A DNA stretch of 64,000 nucleotides, taken from Xenorhabdus beddingii (GTDB lineage: Bacteria; Pseudomonadota; Gammaproteobacteria; Enterobacterales; Enterobacteriaceae). Positions 30,101-41,654 of this stretch are shown piece after piece. The stretch covers positions 61,564 through 125,563 of the forward strand of contig NZ_MUBK01000009.1 in assembly GCF_002127545.1 (NCBI RefSeq). The letters run 5' to 3'. The notes under the pieces were generated by a model. That model saw only the letters and a list, made by a program, of their open reading frames with translations, made no database searches and was not told the DNA's origin. Within the stretch, counting starts at the first letter, position 1. Each line of letters begins with the position of its first letter. A program made the translations under genes and the position numbers.

Positions 30101-30901
30101 TCAAAAATAAAACGCCAGCCAGGAACGGATAGTCTCTCCGTGGTGGTCATAGAGAAGTTTGATGCTCATCAAAAAAGAAATGGTCACCAACATTGGGCGG
30201 ATCAGTTTTTGCCCTTTGTTCAGTACCAAACTGGCGCCGAATCGAGCACCAATGATTTGCCCGATCAACATGACAAAACCCACGAGCCACAAAACCTGCC
30301 CGCCAAGGATAAAAAAGCCCAACGCTCCCATGTTAGACGCAAAGTTCAGTACCTTGGCATGGGCGGTTGCTTTCGCCAGATTGTATCCGCAAAGCATGAC
30401 ATAGCCCAGCGCGAAAAAGGAACCCGTTCCCGGCCCAAACACACCATCATAAAAACCAATTCCACACCCGACAAGACAACCAAATGCCACTGGGCCAAGG
30501 CGACGTTGCCGATCTTCTGCCCCAATATTGGGTACCAGTAAAAAATAAAGACCGATGATCATCACCAATGTGGGCAATAAGTAACGCAGAAAATCCGGTG
30601 ACACAAATTGAACCAGTAAAGCACCGAACATGGCGCCAACTATCGTCATGACGATCGCAAAACGCTGGGAACGCAAGTCCACTACGCCACGACGGATAAA
30701 ATAAAGGCTGGCAGATAAAGAGCTACCTACAGCCTGTAATTTACTTGTTGCCAATGCCTGAACAGGAGAAACCCCTACCGATAACAGCGCGGGAATGGTT
30801 AATAACCCTCCCCCACCGGCAATGGAATCAATAAATCCCGCGACTATCGCCACACAAAAGAGTAAACCGTAAATTTCCGGTCCCAGTAATGACCATTCCA
30901 T
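30101..30901 (-). CDS. yfcA: TSUP-family membrane transporter YfcA
   Basis: A 266-residue TauE/SafE (TSUP) protein with about eight spans, close to E. coli YfcA. AGFIDSIAGGGGLLTIPALL (about 20-39) and its second-half counterpart GFYDGVFGPGTGSFFALGYV (about 150-169) are the duplicated family signatures. Some TSUP members carry sulfite or other organosulfur anions; the YfcA substrate is not known. In E. coli mepA lies between aroC and yfcA; here only 87 bases separate them. Confidence 0.93.
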   Translation of the reverse strand: MEWSLLGPEIYGLLFCVAIVAGFIDSIAGGGGLLTIPALLSVGVSPVQALATSKLQAVGSSLSASLYFIRRGVVDLRSQRFAIVMTIVGAMFGALLVQFVSPDFLRYLLPTLVMIIGLYFLLVPNIGAEDRQRRLGPVAFGCLVGCGIGFYDGVFGPGTGSFFALGYVMLCGYNLAKATAHAKVLNFASNMGALGFFILGGQVLWLVGFVMLIGQIIGARFGASLVLNKGQKLIRPMLVTISFLMSIKLLYDHHGETIRSWLAFYF

Positions 30902-30988
30902 TATTCATCTCACCAGAAAACTGCTTGTCCATCATCACGATGTCTTTCGGCATCAACCAGAACGTGTCTATGCAGGTCGCTATTTTAC

Positions 30989-32074
30989 CTACCAGCGTGG
31001 AAGCGGTGGTATCACGTCAGCACATTGCGCCCGCTGACGCAGTAAATGATCCATCAGCACTATCGCCATCATCGCCTCGGCAATAGGTACCGCACGGATA
31101 CCCACACAAGGATCGTGTCGGCCACGGGTCACCATATCCACGTCTTCTCCCTGGCGATTGATTGTCCTGCCTGATACCGTAATGCTGGATGTGGGTTTCA
31201 AGGCGATATGGGCGATAATCGGTTGACTGCTGCTGATCCCGCCCAGAATGCCGCCGGCATGGTTGCTGGTGAACCCCTGCGTTGTAATTTCATCGCGGTT
31301 TTCGCTGCCACGTAAGTTTACAACACCGAAACCGTCACCGATTTCAACACCTTTCACCGCATTAATACTCATCAATGCATGAGAGATATCCGCATCCAAA
31401 CGATCAAAAACAGGCTCTCCCAGCCCGGCGGGGACATTTTCAGCAACGACGGTGACTTTCGCACCAATAGAATCCCCCTCTTTTTTCAAAGCTCGCAGTA
31501 AGGCATCAAGTTGGGGCAATTGACGCTCATCAGGGCAGAAAAAAGGATTTTGTTCAACGAGTTCCCAATTTTTCAGTTCACAATGAATATCACCCATCTG
31601 GGTCAGGCAGGCACGAATGAGAATGCCATGTTTTTCGAACAGATATTTTTTGGCAATCGCCCCGGCCGCAACACGCATGGCGGTTTCACGGGCAGATGAA
31701 CGCCCACCACCACGGTAATCACGCAGTCCATATTTCTGTTCATAGGTATAGTCAGCGTGACCCGGGCGGAATACATCTTTAATCGCACTGTAATCCTGTG
31801 AACGTTGATCGGTATTCTCAATCGTCAGGCCAATGCTGGTGCCTGTTGTTACCCCGTCAAAAACACCGGAAAGAATACGCACTTGATCAGGCTCACGGCG
31901 TTGTGTTGTATAACGGGAAGTTCCCGGACGACGCCTGTCCAGGTCGATTTGTAAATCGGCTTCCGTAATAGCAATGCCCGGCGGAACGCCATCCACAATA
32001 CATCCCAATGCGATTCCGTGAGATTCACCAAACGTGGTAACACGAAAAAACTGCCCAATACTATTTCCTGCCAT
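30989..32074 (-). CDS. aroC: Chorismate synthase AroC
   Basis: A 361-residue FMN-dependent enzyme that makes chorismate from EPSP at the end of the shikimate pathway. The three family signatures are present: [19 protein letters not shown] near the N-terminus, [20 protein letters not shown] near residue 125, and [17 protein letters not shown] near residue 320. The length equals that of the E. coli enzyme. It follows prmB by 214 bases with no gene between. Confidence 0.97.
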   Translation of the reverse strand: MAGNSIGQFFRVTTFGESHGIALGCIVDGVPPGIAITEADLQIDLDRRRPGTSRYTTQRREPDQVRILSGVFDGVTTGTSIGLTIENTDQRSQDYSAIKDVFRPGHADYTYEQKYGLRDYRGGGRSSARETAMRVAAGAIAKKYLFEKHGILIRACLTQMGDIHCELKNWELVEQNPFFCPDERQLPQLDALLRALKKEGDSIGAKVTVVAENVPAGLGEPVFDRLDADISHALMSINAVKGVEIGDGFGVVNLRGSENRDEITTQGFTSNHAGGILGGISSSQPIIAHIALKPTSSITVSGRTINRQGEDVDMVTRGRHDPCVGIRAVPIAEAMMAIVLMDHLLRQRAQCADVIPPLPRW

Positions 32075-32288
32075 TCCTACCCTGCCATCATTATTTGTGC
32101 GTTAAAAATGAGATCGAATAACAATAACTCACCCAATGATTAAAACCTATCTTATTTCAGCAATTTTATTTGCCTTTATATCCCTCATTTTTCAGGCCAC
32201 AATTTTGTGGGTTACGCTGTGACTGGATATTTATTGGATATAATTTAATGCAGTATCAGTCTTAACCATTGAGTACCAAGAAAAATGA

Positions 32289-33221
32289 TTAATCTTTGAA
32301 TTGATGGAAATATTCGTGATACTCAACTAATTGCTGGCGGGTTAACATGAAAACGCCATTCCCCCCCTGTTCGAATTCCAACCATGTAAAGGGTATTTCA
32401 GGGTACTGTCCAATCAGGTGAACCATGCTATTGCCCACTTCACATATCAGTACCCCATCTTCCGTGAGGAAATCAGGTGCAGTTGCAAGAATGCGGCAGA
32501 CCAATTGCAGACCATCAACTCCCGCAGCCAATCCTAATTCTGGCTCACAGCGGAATTCATCAGGTAGATCGCTCATGTCTTCTTCATCCACATACGGGGG
32601 ATTAGTGACAATCAGGTCGTACTTCATCGGTGCCATATCACGGAATAGATCAGAACTCATCGGGATCACGCGATGCGAAAGCCCATGACTCTCAATATTC
32701 TGTTCCGTAATTGACAATGCATCGGCTGAGATATCAACGGCATCCACTTCTGCTTCAGGAAATGCGTGAGCGCAAGCAATCGCAATACAGCCGCTTCCGG
32801 TACAAAGATCCAAAATAGTCAATGGTTCGTGCGGAATTAATCCGGCAAATTGATTGTTAATCAATTCACCGATGGGTGAACGAGGCACCAAAACCCGCTC
32901 ATCAACATAAAATTCATGACCACAGAACCACGCACGATTGGTCAGATAAGCAACCGGAATACGCTCATTGATACGGCGAAGGACACGCTCAACAATGCGA
33001 TGGCGCTCTGTTGATGTCAGACGCGATGTCATCATGGATTCTGGAATATCCAAAGGCAGATACAGCGTGGGAAGCACCAATTGCAACGCTTCATCCCACG
33101 GGTTATCCGTTCCATGACCATAAAAGATATTGGCGGCATTGAAACGGCTGGTAGACCAACGCAACATATCCTGAATGGTTTGCAGCTCTGCAACTGCCTC
33201 ATCCACAAAAATCTTATCCAA
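32289..33221 (-). CDS. prmB: Ribosomal protein uL3 glutamine methyltransferase PrmB
   Basis: A 310-residue SAM-dependent methyltransferase that methylates a glutamine of ribosomal protein L3. The SAM site is [20 protein letters not shown] near residue 135, and the N5-glutamine methylase motif NPPY lies in [14 protein letters not shown] near residue 205. The N-terminal 120 residues form the substrate-recognition part and match E. coli PrmB. In E. coli smrB is the divergent neighbour; here the hut cluster stands between them. Confidence 0.96.
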   Translation of the reverse strand: MDKIFVDEAVAELQTIQDMLRWSTSRFNAANIFYGHGTDNPWDEALQLVLPTLYLPLDIPESMMTSRLTSTERHRIVERVLRRINERIPVAYLTNRAWFCGHEFYVDERVLVPRSPIGELINNQFAGLIPHEPLTILDLCTGSGCIAIACAHAFPEAEVDAVDISADALSITEQNIESHGLSHRVIPMSSDLFRDMAPMKYDLIVTNPPYVDEEDMSDLPDEFRCEPELGLAAGVDGLQLVCRILATAPDFLTEDGVLICEVGNSMVHLIGQYPEIPFTWLEFEQGGNGVFMLTRQQLVEYHEYFHQFKD

Positions 33222-33408
33222 GAAAACCTCCGAACGACAAAAAATGGATTAACGCGCTAGTTTGCCATGATCCTTGACACAAATCAGCTTTCTGAGCATA
33301 TGAATTGTCTCAGTGAGAAATTGTGTTTATAAAAATCGGATCAAGGAAAAGAGCGTGTCAGGGGACAAAATGACTGTAATGCAGATTTATTTGCGATGGA
33401 ATGAAAGA

Positions 33409-33431
33409 ACCATCCAGCATGTACCGGATGG
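33409..33431 (-). terminator. Hairpin after the histidine permease gene
   Basis: ACCATCC and GGATGGT pair with a 9-base loop just beyond the permease stop; on the minus strand TTCTTTCATT follows. It is the likely end of the hutU-hutH-permease transcript. Confidence 0.55.
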
Positions 33432-33446
33432 TCTGCCCAGCTTGTA

Positions 33447-34805
33447 TTATCTGGTTTTTTTCACCCATAGGTAATAGCTAATCGTCAGTAATGCTATCCA
33501 TACCATCCCAACGTACAATGCAATCCGGGTTCCGGGAAAGTATCCCAACACCGCAATAACAAATGCCATAAACGCAATGGTCAGGGCGGGGGCGACAGGC
33601 CATAGGGGAACAGGGAACTTAAGCTGTCTGACCTCTTCGGCGGGCATGTTACGACGCATCATGTATTGTGACAGCAGAATCATCAGCCATACCCAAACGG
33701 TTGCAAATGTTGCAATGGAGGCAATGATCCCGAATACTTTTTCCGGCAGCAGGTAGTTCAAAACAACGCCCAATAGCAAAACCCCTGACATTGCCAACAC
33801 GGTGATCCACGGTACGCCATTCTTAGTCAATTGTGTGAAAGAAGCGGGAGCCTGTTTTTCTTGCGCCATGCCATACATCATCCGACCGGCACCGAAGATA
33901 TCGCTGTTGATCGCTGAAATGGCAGCAGTAATCACGACAATGTTCAAAATATTCGCGGCCGAATCAATGCCCAGATTGGAGAATATTTGGACAAATGGGC
34001 TGCCGTTTTGCCCCACTTGATTCCACGGATAAATGCACATCAAAACAAACAGAGTCAGCACATAGAACAGCAAGATACGGAACGGAACGGCATTGATTGC
34101 ACGTGGGATAGATTTTTCCGGGTTTTTCGCTTCACTGGCGGTAATACCAATCACTTCAATGCCACCAAATGCAAACATCACAACCGTAAATGAGGCAATC
34201 ACCCCCGCAATACCATTTGGCATGAAGCCGCCATGTTCCCATAAATTTGATAAACCCGTGACATGCCCGGATTCTTGACTGAAGCCATACATCATAATGG
34301 CAAAACCACCCACAATCATGGCAATAATCGCAGCCACTTTGACGATAGAAAGCCAGAATTCCATTTCACCAAACACTTTGACATTACATAAATTTATCGC
34401 CCCGATGAAAAAGACGATACCGAGTACCCAAATCCACTGATCAACATGGGGAAACCAGAGTTTCATATAGATGCCAAATGCAGTGACGTCAGCCAGACAA
34501 ACAACCAGCATTTCAAAAACGTAAGTCCATCCGGTCAAGAAACCCGCCAATGGCCCTAAGTAATGAGTGGCATAATAGGAGAAAGAGCCGGGGGCTGAAC
34601 GATGTACCGCCATTTCCCCCAATGCCCGCATGACCATAAAAACGGCTGCCCCACCCATCGCATAGGCTAACAATACCGCCGGCCCCGCCGCTTTAATGGC
34701 TTCGGCTGATCCATAGAAAAGCCCTGTGCCAATGGCCGATCCCAGCGCCATAAATCGAATGTGGCGAAGACTTAACCCTCGCTTGAGTTGTGAACTGTTT
34801 TGCAT
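33447..34805 (-). CDS. Amino-acid permease of the histidine utilisation cluster (HutT/ProY type)
   Basis: A 452-residue APC-superfamily permease with twelve predicted spans. [20 protein letters not shown] is the family's start, and [20 protein letters not shown] and [15 protein letters not shown] follow E. coli ProY closely. ProY was described as a cryptic proline transporter, but close relatives in hut clusters (HutT) import histidine. Its place, 92 bases after hutH on the same strand, makes histidine the more likely substrate here; this is inference from context. Confidence 0.85.
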   Translation of the reverse strand: MQNSSQLKRGLSLRHIRFMALGSAIGTGLFYGSAEAIKAAGPAVLLAYAMGGAAVFMVMRALGEMAVHRSAPGSFSYYATHYLGPLAGFLTGWTYVFEMLVVCLADVTAFGIYMKLWFPHVDQWIWVLGIVFFIGAINLCNVKVFGEMEFWLSIVKVAAIIAMIVGGFAIMMYGFSQESGHVTGLSNLWEHGGFMPNGIAGVIASFTVVMFAFGGIEVIGITASEAKNPEKSIPRAINAVPFRILLFYVLTLFVLMCIYPWNQVGQNGSPFVQIFSNLGIDSAANILNIVVITAAISAINSDIFGAGRMMYGMAQEKQAPASFTQLTKNGVPWITVLAMSGVLLLGVVLNYLLPEKVFGIIASIATFATVWVWLMILLSQYMMRRNMPAEEVRQLKFPVPLWPVAPALTIAFMAFVIAVLGYFPGTRIALYVGMVWIALLTISYYLWVKKTR

Positions 34806-34858
34806 GATTTATCCTTGTGACTTTTATTATTAGATTGGAAAAGATAAATACTACGATA

Positions 34859-34879
34859 AGGCCGGATATTGCCCGGCCT
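34859..34879 (-). terminator. Hairpin between hutH and the permease
   Basis: AGGCCGG and CCGGCCT pair with a 7-base loop. No run of T follows on the minus strand, so partial termination or transcript protection between hutH and the permease is more likely than a full stop. Confidence 0.4.
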
Positions 34880-34897
34880 AAAACGATGTGTTTGTGT

Positions 34898-36430
34898 TTA
34901 GTTTTCTAAGATCTTTCCTGTGGGCAACAAGGCAGAAAGTTGCTGTTCAGCCAACAGTTGGATGGCCTCCTCAATATCAGGGGCGAAAAAACGGTCTTTA
35001 TCATAATGCGCAACTTTACCACGCAGAATATGGCGGGCTTTTTCCAGTACCGGGCTGCTCTTTAATCCATGACGAAAATCCATGCCCTGACAGGCAGTCA
35101 ACCATTCAATGGCTAAAATTCCGCGCACGTTATCGGCCATTTCCCACAAGCGACGGCCAGCAGCGGGGGCCATTGATACGTGATCTTCCTGATTGGCAGA
35201 CGTTGGCAAGCTATCTACGCTGGAAGGATGCGCCAAGGCTTTGTTTTCACTTGCCAGCGCTGCCGCAGTGACCTGAGCAATCATAAAACCGGAGTTCACG
35301 CCGCTGTTTTCGACCAAGAAGGGCGGTAGCTGAGACATATTACTGTCCATCAGCAAGGCAATGCGACGTTCTGACAGGGAGCCGATTTCTGCCAACGCGA
35401 TGGCCAGATTATCCGATGCCATCGCGACAGGTTCTGCATGGAAGTTACCGCCAGAAATCACTTCATCCTCTTCAGTAAATACCAACGGGTTATCGGAAAC
35501 GGCGTTGGCCTCAACCATAATCACATCGGCAGCGTGGCGGATCTGGGTTAAGCAGGCTCCCATCACTTGTGGCTGGCAACGCAGTGAATAAGGGTCTTGA
35601 ACTTTCGGACAGTTTTTGTGGGATTCGGAGAGACCGCTTTGCTCTTCCAAAACCCAACGATAGAGGGTTGCCACATCAATTTGCCCTTTTTGACCACGGG
35701 CTTCATGAATACGTGCGTCAAATGGCTTACGGGAACCAAGGGCGGCTTCAACAGACAACGCGCCACAAACAACGGCCGATGCCAGTAAATCTTCGGCGGC
35801 AAAAAGACCTTTCAAGGCAAAAGCGGTTGAAGTTTGCGTTCCATTGAGCAACGCCAGCCCTTCTTTTGCGACCAGACTAATCGGCTTGAGTCCTGCTTTT
35901 TCCAGCGCGAGTTTGGCGGGGAGCCATTCTCCACGATAGCGGGCTTTACCTTGACCCAACAATAACAGGCTCATATGTGCCAATGGGGCCAAATCTCCTG
36001 AAGCCCCCACGGAACCTTTACTTGGGATGCAGGGATAAACCTCCGCGTTAACCAAAGCAACCAAACTCTGAATGACTTCCAGCCGAATGCCAGAATAACC
36101 ACGGGCCAGGCTGTTGATTTTCAATACCATAACCAATCGGACAATGTCATCCGACAAAGGTTTACCCACTCCCGCTGCATGTGACATTACGATAGAACGT
36201 TGCAACTCTTCCAAATCTTGTTCTGCAATGCGGGTATTTGCCAGTAAGCCAAAACCGGTGTTGATACCGTAAGCGGTTCTGTTTTCACTGATGATGCGAT
36301 TTACACAAGCAACACTGCTTTCTATGGCAGGGAAGCATTGCTCGTCCAGACTTATGTGCACAGGATGCTGATAAACATGACGTAACGCTTCAAGCGTCAT
36401 TTTTCCCGGATGAATAGTAATATTTCTCAT
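34898..36430 (-). CDS. hutH: Histidine ammonia-lyase HutH
   Basis: A 510-residue lyase that turns histidine into urocanate and ammonia, the first step of histidine breakdown. The Ala-Ser-Gly triad that cyclises to the MIO cofactor lies in [17 protein letters not shown] near residue 142. [15 protein letters not shown] near residue 53 contains the conserved active-site tyrosine. It follows hutU by 14 bases and is probably co-transcribed. Confidence 0.97.
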   Translation of the reverse strand: MRNITIHPGKMTLEALRHVYQHPVHISLDEQCFPAIESSVACVNRIISENRTAYGINTGFGLLANTRIAEQDLEELQRSIVMSHAAGVGKPLSDDIVRLVMVLKINSLARGYSGIRLEVIQSLVALVNAEVYPCIPSKGSVGASGDLAPLAHMSLLLLGQGKARYRGEWLPAKLALEKAGLKPISLVAKEGLALLNGTQTSTAFALKGLFAAEDLLASAVVCGALSVEAALGSRKPFDARIHEARGQKGQIDVATLYRWVLEEQSGLSESHKNCPKVQDPYSLRCQPQVMGACLTQIRHAADVIMVEANAVSDNPLVFTEEDEVISGGNFHAEPVAMASDNLAIALAEIGSLSERRIALLMDSNMSQLPPFLVENSGVNSGFMIAQVTAAALASENKALAHPSSVDSLPTSANQEDHVSMAPAAGRRLWEMADNVRGILAIEWLTACQGMDFRHGLKSSPVLEKARHILRGKVAHYDKDRFFAPDIEEAIQLLAEQQLSALLPTGKILEN

Positions 36431-36444
36431 ATCAATAACGCTCC

Positions 36445-38124
36445 TTATTTTGCATCAATCATTGGCAGGTTCAGACCCTGTGCTTTCGCACACTGGATAG
36501 CCAGCTCATAACCCGCATCAGCATGTCGCATAACGCCTGTTGCCGGATCGTTGTGTAATACACGGGCAATGCGTTCTGCGGCTTCATCAGTGCCATCGCA
36601 GACAATTACCATGCCGGAATGCTGCGAGAACCCCATGCCGACACCACCGCCATGATGCAGGGAAACCCATGTCGCGCCGCTGGCTGTGTTTAACAAGGCA
36701 TTCAGTAGAGGCCAGTCTGAAACCGCATCAGAACCATCCTGCATGGATTCAGTTTCACGGTTGGGACTGGCTACAGAGCCAGAATCCAAATGGTCACGAC
36801 CAATGACGATGGGTGTAGAAAGTTCTCCACTGCGTACCATTTCATTAAAGGCCAATCCCAATTTGGCGCGATCCCCCAGCCCTACCCAGCAAATACGCGC
36901 CGGCAAGCCTTGGAAACTGATGCGTTCTCTCGCCATATCCAACCAGCGGTGTAAATGGGTATCATCAGGCAACAGCTCTTTTACTTTGGCATCGGTTTTA
37001 TAGATATCTTCAGGATCACCGGAAAGGGCTGCCCACCGGAAAGGCCCGATACCACGGCAGAACAGAGGACGAATGTAAGCGGGAACAAATCCGGGAAAAT
37101 CAAAGGCATGTTCAACACCTGATTCTTTCGCCATTTGACGGATATTATTACCATAATCGAAAGTCGGCACGCCCTGCTTCTGGAAGGCCAGCATGGCTTC
37201 AACATGCACCGCCATTGAGGATTTTGCCGCCTGAATCACGGCCTCTGGTTCAGTTTCAGCGCGGCGGCAATAGGCTTCCCATGTCCAGCCTATTGGCAAA
37301 TAACCATGTAAGGGATCATGGGCGCTGGTTTGATCCGTGACCATATCAGGACGAACGCCACGGCGTACCAGCTCAGGCAAGATCTCTGCCGCGTTGCCGC
37401 ACAATGCGACTGAGACGGCTTTACCTTCATGGGTATAGCGCTGAATACGTGCCAAAGCATCATCCAGGTCAATAGCCTGCTCATCCACATACTTGGTACG
37501 CAGACGAAAATCGATGCGGCTTTGCTGGCATTCTATGGTCAGTGAAGATGCACCTGCCAATGTTGCGGCTAATGGCTGTGCGCCTCCCATGCCACCCAGA
37601 CCCGCCGTCAATACCCAGCGTCCGGTTAAACTGCCGTTGTAATGCTGGCGTCCGGCTTCCACAAAAGTTTCGTAAGTCCCTTGGACAATGCCCTGACTGC
37701 CAATATATATCCAGCTCCCCGCTGTCATCTGGCCATACATCGCCAGCCCCTTGGCATCCAATTCGTTGAAATGTTCCCACGTCGCCCAATGTGGAACTAA
37801 ATTCGAATTTGCGATTAATACCCGTGGGGCATTTGCATGTGTTTTGAAAACGCCCACGGGTTTGCCTGACTGCACCAGCAAGGTTTCGTCATTTTCCAGA
37901 TTTTTCAGCGTCTCAACGATTTTTTCATAACTTGCCCAATTTCTGGCTGCGCGGCCGATCCCGCCATAAACCACTAATTCATTCGGGTTTTCAGCCACAT
38001 CAGGATCAAGGTTGTTCATCAGCATACGGAGAGGGGCTTCCGTCAGCCAACTTTTTGCTGTGAGTTGTGTTCCTCTAGGGGCACGGATAATGACGTTGCG
38101 GAATTTATTATTTTGTCTCGTCAC
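36445..38124 (-). CDS. hutU: Urocanate hydratase HutU
   Basis: A 559-residue NAD-dependent hydratase that turns urocanate into imidazolonepropionate. The GTG at 38124 gives [19 protein letters not shown], the normal urocanase N-terminus, with AGGAAAAA before it. The longer open frame to 38256 runs through the operator and has no family match, so it is rejected. NAD-binding and active-site regions include [20 protein letters not shown] near residue 170 and the cysteine-containing [20 protein letters not shown] near residue 395. It heads the hutU-hutH-permease unit. Confidence 0.97.
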   Translation of the reverse strand: MTRQNNKFRNVIIRAPRGTQLTAKSWLTEAPLRMLMNNLDPDVAENPNELVVYGGIGRAARNWASYEKIVETLKNLENDETLLVQSGKPVGVFKTHANAPRVLIANSNLVPHWATWEHFNELDAKGLAMYGQMTAGSWIYIGSQGIVQGTYETFVEAGRQHYNGSLTGRWVLTAGLGGMGGAQPLAATLAGASSLTIECQQSRIDFRLRTKYVDEQAIDLDDALARIQRYTHEGKAVSVALCGNAAEILPELVRRGVRPDMVTDQTSAHDPLHGYLPIGWTWEAYCRRAETEPEAVIQAAKSSMAVHVEAMLAFQKQGVPTFDYGNNIRQMAKESGVEHAFDFPGFVPAYIRPLFCRGIGPFRWAALSGDPEDIYKTDAKVKELLPDDTHLHRWLDMARERISFQGLPARICWVGLGDRAKLGLAFNEMVRSGELSTPIVIGRDHLDSGSVASPNRETESMQDGSDAVSDWPLLNALLNTASGATWVSLHHGGGVGMGFSQHSGMVIVCDGTDEAAERIARVLHNDPATGVMRHADAGYELAIQCAKAQGLNLPMIDAK

Positions 38125-38168
38125 GATTTTTCCTATTTCATCTTGATGTATTTTGTTAATTGTATAGT

Positions 38169-38178
38169 TGTATATACA
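38169..38178. promoter_or_regulatory. Predicted HutC operator ahead of hutU
   Basis: TGTATATACA is a perfect 10-bp palindrome 45 bases ahead of hutU, within TTGTATATACATGTATATTC. The same 10 bases recur ahead of hutI (41516-41525). GntR/HutC repressors bind TGTATA-type palindromes and hutC lies next door. Confidence 0.75.
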
Positions 38179-38370
38179 TGTATATTCAATAGGCAAAAAT
38201 GTGACGCAGATAAAGTTGATGATCGGGGGTACATTATCATTTATGATAAATATCAATAAGATGACAATGATTTACTTGGTGATAAATCGGGGAATTTTTT
38301 TGCTGGTTTTGTGTTTTATATCACATTTGCTTTACATTGTCGTCACAACTGGATGCCGCCATCATGGATA

Positions 38371-38406
38371 AAAAACCTCTTTTCCTTTTGGGTTAAAGAG
38401 GTTTTT
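38371..38406 (-). terminator. Terminator after hutC
   Basis: AAAAACCTCTTT and AAAGAGGTTTTT form a perfect 12-bp stem with a 12-base loop. On the minus strand the stem ends in a T run. It closes the hutI-hutG-hutC transcript before the hutU promoter. Confidence 0.88.
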
Positions 38407-38424
38407 GTGGCCCAAATAAGCAGA

Positions 38425-39156
38425 CTATGAACTAAAATGCCCTTTTAATTTATATCGATGGCCCGGAAACAATAACTTGGCACTGGAAACAATACCTGTT
38501 TTCGACCACGTTCGGCGGCTGATTGACAAACAAGGCGTATTTGCCTCAATTTGCAATAGTCGACAAGAACGGGCATCTCCCGCGACGGCTTCAACGATAT
38601 GCTCGCCTTCCGTCAAGGGCGCGACTTGCGATAAATAATCATGGGCCGTTTGTTGGCTAAAATCTTGCCTTAAATACTCCGGCGCAGCCTGAGCATTGAC
38701 ATAGCGATCTTCAATCTGAACTGGCATATCATTTTCATAATGTAGAATGATGGAATGGTAGATAGGCGAACCGACCGCAATACCAAATTCCGCTGCCTGT
38801 GTCATATTGGCATTCACCTCAGAAAGTTTCAGCACCTTGCAACTGTGTTGATGAGAGCGTGAAGCAATTTCATCCGCAATACTGTGGATTTCAAACAGAG
38901 CCGACTGTCCTTTCGGCTCAGAAACAAACGATCCTACACCTTGCAGGCGGAACAGAAATCCCTCCGCCGTCAGCTCTCTCAGTGCCCTGTTAGCGGTCAT
39001 GCGACTACAGTTAAACTGCCTGACTAATTCTGCCTCAGAAGGAACCCGATCATGGGGTTTCCATTCTCCTGTATAGATTTTTTCAACAATCGTCTGTTTG
39101 ACTTTCGCATACATTGGCACTGGCTTGGCCAATGTATCTGATAAATCGGCCGTCAC
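38425..39156 (-). CDS. hutC: Histidine utilisation repressor HutC
   Basis: A 243-residue GntR-family repressor of the HutC subfamily. The N-terminal winged helix (about 15-80) has YAKVKQTIVEKIYTGEWKPH and RVPSEAELVRQFNCSRMTAN, ending RALRELTAEGFLFRLQGVGS. A UTRA ligand-binding domain follows (about 95-235), which in relatives binds urocanate to relieve repression. The GTG at 39156 is chosen because AAGGAA lies eight bases upstream; a TTG two codons earlier is possible. It is the last gene of hutI-hutG-hutC, so it is autoregulated if the hutI operator is real. Confidence 0.93.
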   Translation of the reverse strand: MTADLSDTLAKPVPMYAKVKQTIVEKIYTGEWKPHDRVPSEAELVRQFNCSRMTANRALRELTAEGFLFRLQGVGSFVSEPKGQSALFEIHSIADEIASRSHQHSCKVLKLSEVNANMTQAAEFGIAVGSPIYHSIILHYENDMPVQIEDRYVNAQAAPEYLRQDFSQQTAHDYLSQVAPLTEGEHIVEAVAGDARSCRLLQIEANTPCLSISRRTWSKTGIVSSAKLLFPGHRYKLKGHFSS

Positions 39157-39201
39157 TATCAATTCCTTCTACTTTTTATTCATATCATTTATTCATGCCA
39201 T

Positions 39202-40161
39202 TTATTCATGCCACCAGTGCACCAATTGCCATGCAAGACGGGCCGCCGCTTTTCCCCCCATTCCTTGAATATCATACAAAGGATTGAGTTCGACCAAATC
39301 TACGGCTTGTAATTTTTTGCTCTGACAAATAAGTTGAATGAATGGCAATAAACGGTCCAGCGGAACACCCAACGCAGCCGGAGCGGAAACGGCCGGCATC
39401 TGCCAAATGGGTAACACATCCAGATCGATGGTCATATAGATGATATCCACTTGATTAATGATATCTTGTAATTGCTGCTGTAGCTTGTCCGGCATGGGTT
39501 CAACACACTGAGTATCCCAAATAATCGTGACATCAAGGTGATTGGCCTCATCCAACAACGCTTGGGTATTTGACGCCAAACTGGCACCGATGCAAGTATA
39601 ATTAAACGGGCGCTGGTGCTGCTGGCAATAATGGGCAAGCTGCCGGAATGGGGTTCCTGATGTCGGCTGCGGTGAATTTCGCAGATCCAGATGCGCATCA
39701 AAATTAATGATGCCTATGCGTTGTGTCGGAAACGCGCGATAAATCCCCATGCCATGAGCAAATGCCGTTTCATGCCCGCCACCAAAAATCAGGGTTTTCA
39801 TCTTATGTTGCAGGCAATGGTGGACAGCATCACTGAGGGCATTCTGCGCTTCACTTAATTTTTCAGGATTAGCACGAATATTCCCCAAATCCACCAGCCG
39901 ATCATGCCCCTGATAACTGGCTAAATTCGCCAATGATTGACGCAAATATTCAGGCCCCAATTTCGCTCCCGGACGACCTTGGTTAAGTTTGACGCCTTCA
40001 TCACACTCAAAACCCACTAGCGCAATATGATGAGGAAATGCTTCTGGAGAGAAACTGACGGGCTGTTTTATGGTCTGGAATACACGCAAAGCATTATCGG
40101 CTTCAGCAAGATCATTACGCCCTTGCCAAATGTTTTCTGATGTTGGATGCCATAAATTCAT
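39202..40161 (-). CDS. hutG: Formimidoylglutamase HutG
   Basis: A 319-residue arginase-family hydrolase that splits N-formimidoylglutamate into glutamate and formamide. The two-manganese site is seen in FGGGHETAFAHG (about 125-136), INFDAHLDLRNSPQP (about 155) and MTIDLDVLP (about 248). The start at 40161 (MNLWHPTSENIWQGRND) follows GAGGGAAAGAAG; the ATG-like start at 40206 overlaps hutI and is rejected. It is 19 bases after hutI. This direct route avoids the two-step HutF pathway. Confidence 0.95.
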   Translation of the reverse strand: MNLWHPTSENIWQGRNDLAEADNALRVFQTIKQPVSFSPEAFPHHIALVGFECDEGVKLNQGRPGAKLGPEYLRQSLANLASYQGHDRLVDLGNIRANPEKLSEAQNALSDAVHHCLQHKMKTLIFGGGHETAFAHGMGIYRAFPTQRIGIINFDAHLDLRNSPQPTSGTPFRQLAHYCQQHQRPFNYTCIGASLASNTQALLDEANHLDVTIIWDTQCVEPMPDKLQQQLQDIINQVDIIYMTIDLDVLPIWQMPAVSAPAALGVPLDRLLPFIQLICQSKKLQAVDLVELNPLYDIQGMGGKAAARLAWQLVHWWHE

Positions 40162-40180
40162 CTTCTTTCCCTCGCCACTA

Positions 40181-41470
40181 TTAATGATTGCCAATGTCAT
40201 TATCATCAGCTTGACTTACGTGGTCATGATGCGTGATTTTTCCGCGATAAATGCGATAAACCAATGGGTTATGACCTATCTCATATAAAATATCCACCGG
40301 GTTATGAGCATCCCAGACAATGAAATCTGCCCTATAACCCGCAGATAATTGGCCGTGGCTATTTGCCCGCCCCAATGCGCGAGCCGCATGGATTGTAACA
40401 CCTTGCCACGCTTCTTCTGGTGTTAAACCAAACTGCACACAAGCCATGTTCATGATCAGGCGCAAGGAAGCAAAAGGACTGGTGCCGGGATTAAAATCTG
40501 TCGAAATAGCCATCGGAACACCATATTCACGCAATAATGCGATAGGTGGACGCTTCGTCTCTTTCAGGAAATAAAATGCCCCGGGCAACAACACGGCAAC
40601 CGTTCCACTACGGCTGAGAGCCTGAATGCCTTTTTCATCCAAATATTCGAGATGATCCACTGACAGCCCCTGATATTCAGCAACCAGTTCACTCCCGCCC
40701 AAATTGGAAAGTTGCTCAACGTGACCTTTTACAGGGATATTCAGGTGAGCGGCTGCATCAAACAGACGCTTGGTCTGGCTAAGGTTAAAACCGACGGTTT
40801 CGCAGAATACATCCACGGATTCGAATAACTGTTTTTGCCACAGGGTGGGCAGGATGGAGTCACACACTAGATGAATATAGGAATCAGGGTCATGGTTATA
40901 TTCCGGGGGAACGGCATGAGCTGACAGTAGTGTTGGGCTTATTTCGATGGGATTTTTCTGTGCCAATGCCAGTACTACATTTAGCTGTTTCTCTTCATTC
41001 TCCAGATCCAGCCCATAGCCTGATTTCACTTCAATGGTGGTGACGCCTTCGGCAATCAGCGCATTGAGACGCTTCTGGGCAGCCATTTCCAATTGTCGGG
41101 CCGAACTATGGCGAGTGGCAGTGACAGTGGAATTAATCCCGCCCCCTTTAGCACTGATTTCTTCATAAGAAACCCCATTTAACCGCTGCTCCCATTCCGA
41201 TGCACGATTACCCCCGAAAACCAGATGGGTATGGCAGTCGATCAAACCCGGAGTGATTAGTCGCTGTCCGACATCAATAATCTGACAGTGGTTGGCTGGC
41301 ACACTCTCCGTTGGCAGAACGGCCAAGATCTTTTCATTCCGCACAATAAGATCATGCTGCTCTAACATTCCATAATGATTTTTACCATCAATGCCCTTTA
41401 TTGTAGCGTTCATTGTGGCAAGTCTGGCATTGCGCCAAATAACATCGCTGTCTTTCAGTTCAATCGACAT
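40181..41470 (-). CDS. hutI: Imidazolonepropionase HutI
   Basis: A 429-residue amidohydrolase that opens the ring of imidazolonepropionate, giving formimidoylglutamate. The metal-binding HxH lies in [19 protein letters not shown] near residue 80. [16 protein letters not shown] near 165, [13 protein letters not shown] near 245 and [15 protein letters not shown] near 322 are further family motifs. The start at 41470 (MSIELKDSD) follows AGGACGATAATC; the upstream 41506 start has no match. It is the first gene of hutI-hutG-hutC, and the HutC palindrome lies 46 bases upstream. Confidence 0.96.
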   Translation of the reverse strand: MSIELKDSDVIWRNARLATMNATIKGIDGKNHYGMLEQHDLIVRNEKILAVLPTESVPANHCQIIDVGQRLITPGLIDCHTHLVFGGNRASEWEQRLNGVSYEEISAKGGGINSTVTATRHSSARQLEMAAQKRLNALIAEGVTTIEVKSGYGLDLENEEKQLNVVLALAQKNPIEISPTLLSAHAVPPEYNHDPDSYIHLVCDSILPTLWQKQLFESVDVFCETVGFNLSQTKRLFDAAAHLNIPVKGHVEQLSNLGGSELVAEYQGLSVDHLEYLDEKGIQALSRSGTVAVLLPGAFYFLKETKRPPIALLREYGVPMAISTDFNPGTSPFASLRLIMNMACVQFGLTPEEAWQGVTIHAARALGRANSHGQLSAGYRADFIVWDAHNPVDILYEIGHNPLVYRIYRGKITHHDHVSQADDNDIGNH

Positions 41471-41515
41471 GATTATCGTCCTGTTATTCTTTCTTATTGA
41501 TATCAATTTTTATGT

Positions 41516-41525
41516 TGTATATACA
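41516..41525. promoter_or_regulatory. Predicted HutC operator ahead of hutI
   Basis: TGTATATACA, identical to the palindrome before hutU, lies 46 bases ahead of the hutI start, nearly the same spacing (45) as at hutU. Two identical sites at matching distance in a locus with its own GntR repressor support operator function. Confidence 0.75.
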
Positions 41526-41654
41526 TTTATTTTATAACCAAACACGATTGTCAAATCATTTTGTGAACAGCTTGTTGCTAAAAATGATGGTGCCTAAGAA
41601 AAATCGCAAAAAATCAGGTACACTTAGCGAAATTTGTGAGTGAATTAACGTGTA

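Noticed and set aside
38125..38256. N-terminal extension of HutU
   Set aside because: The extra 44 codons cover the operator and promoter region and do not fit urocanases, whereas the GTG at 38124 has a good ribosome-binding site.
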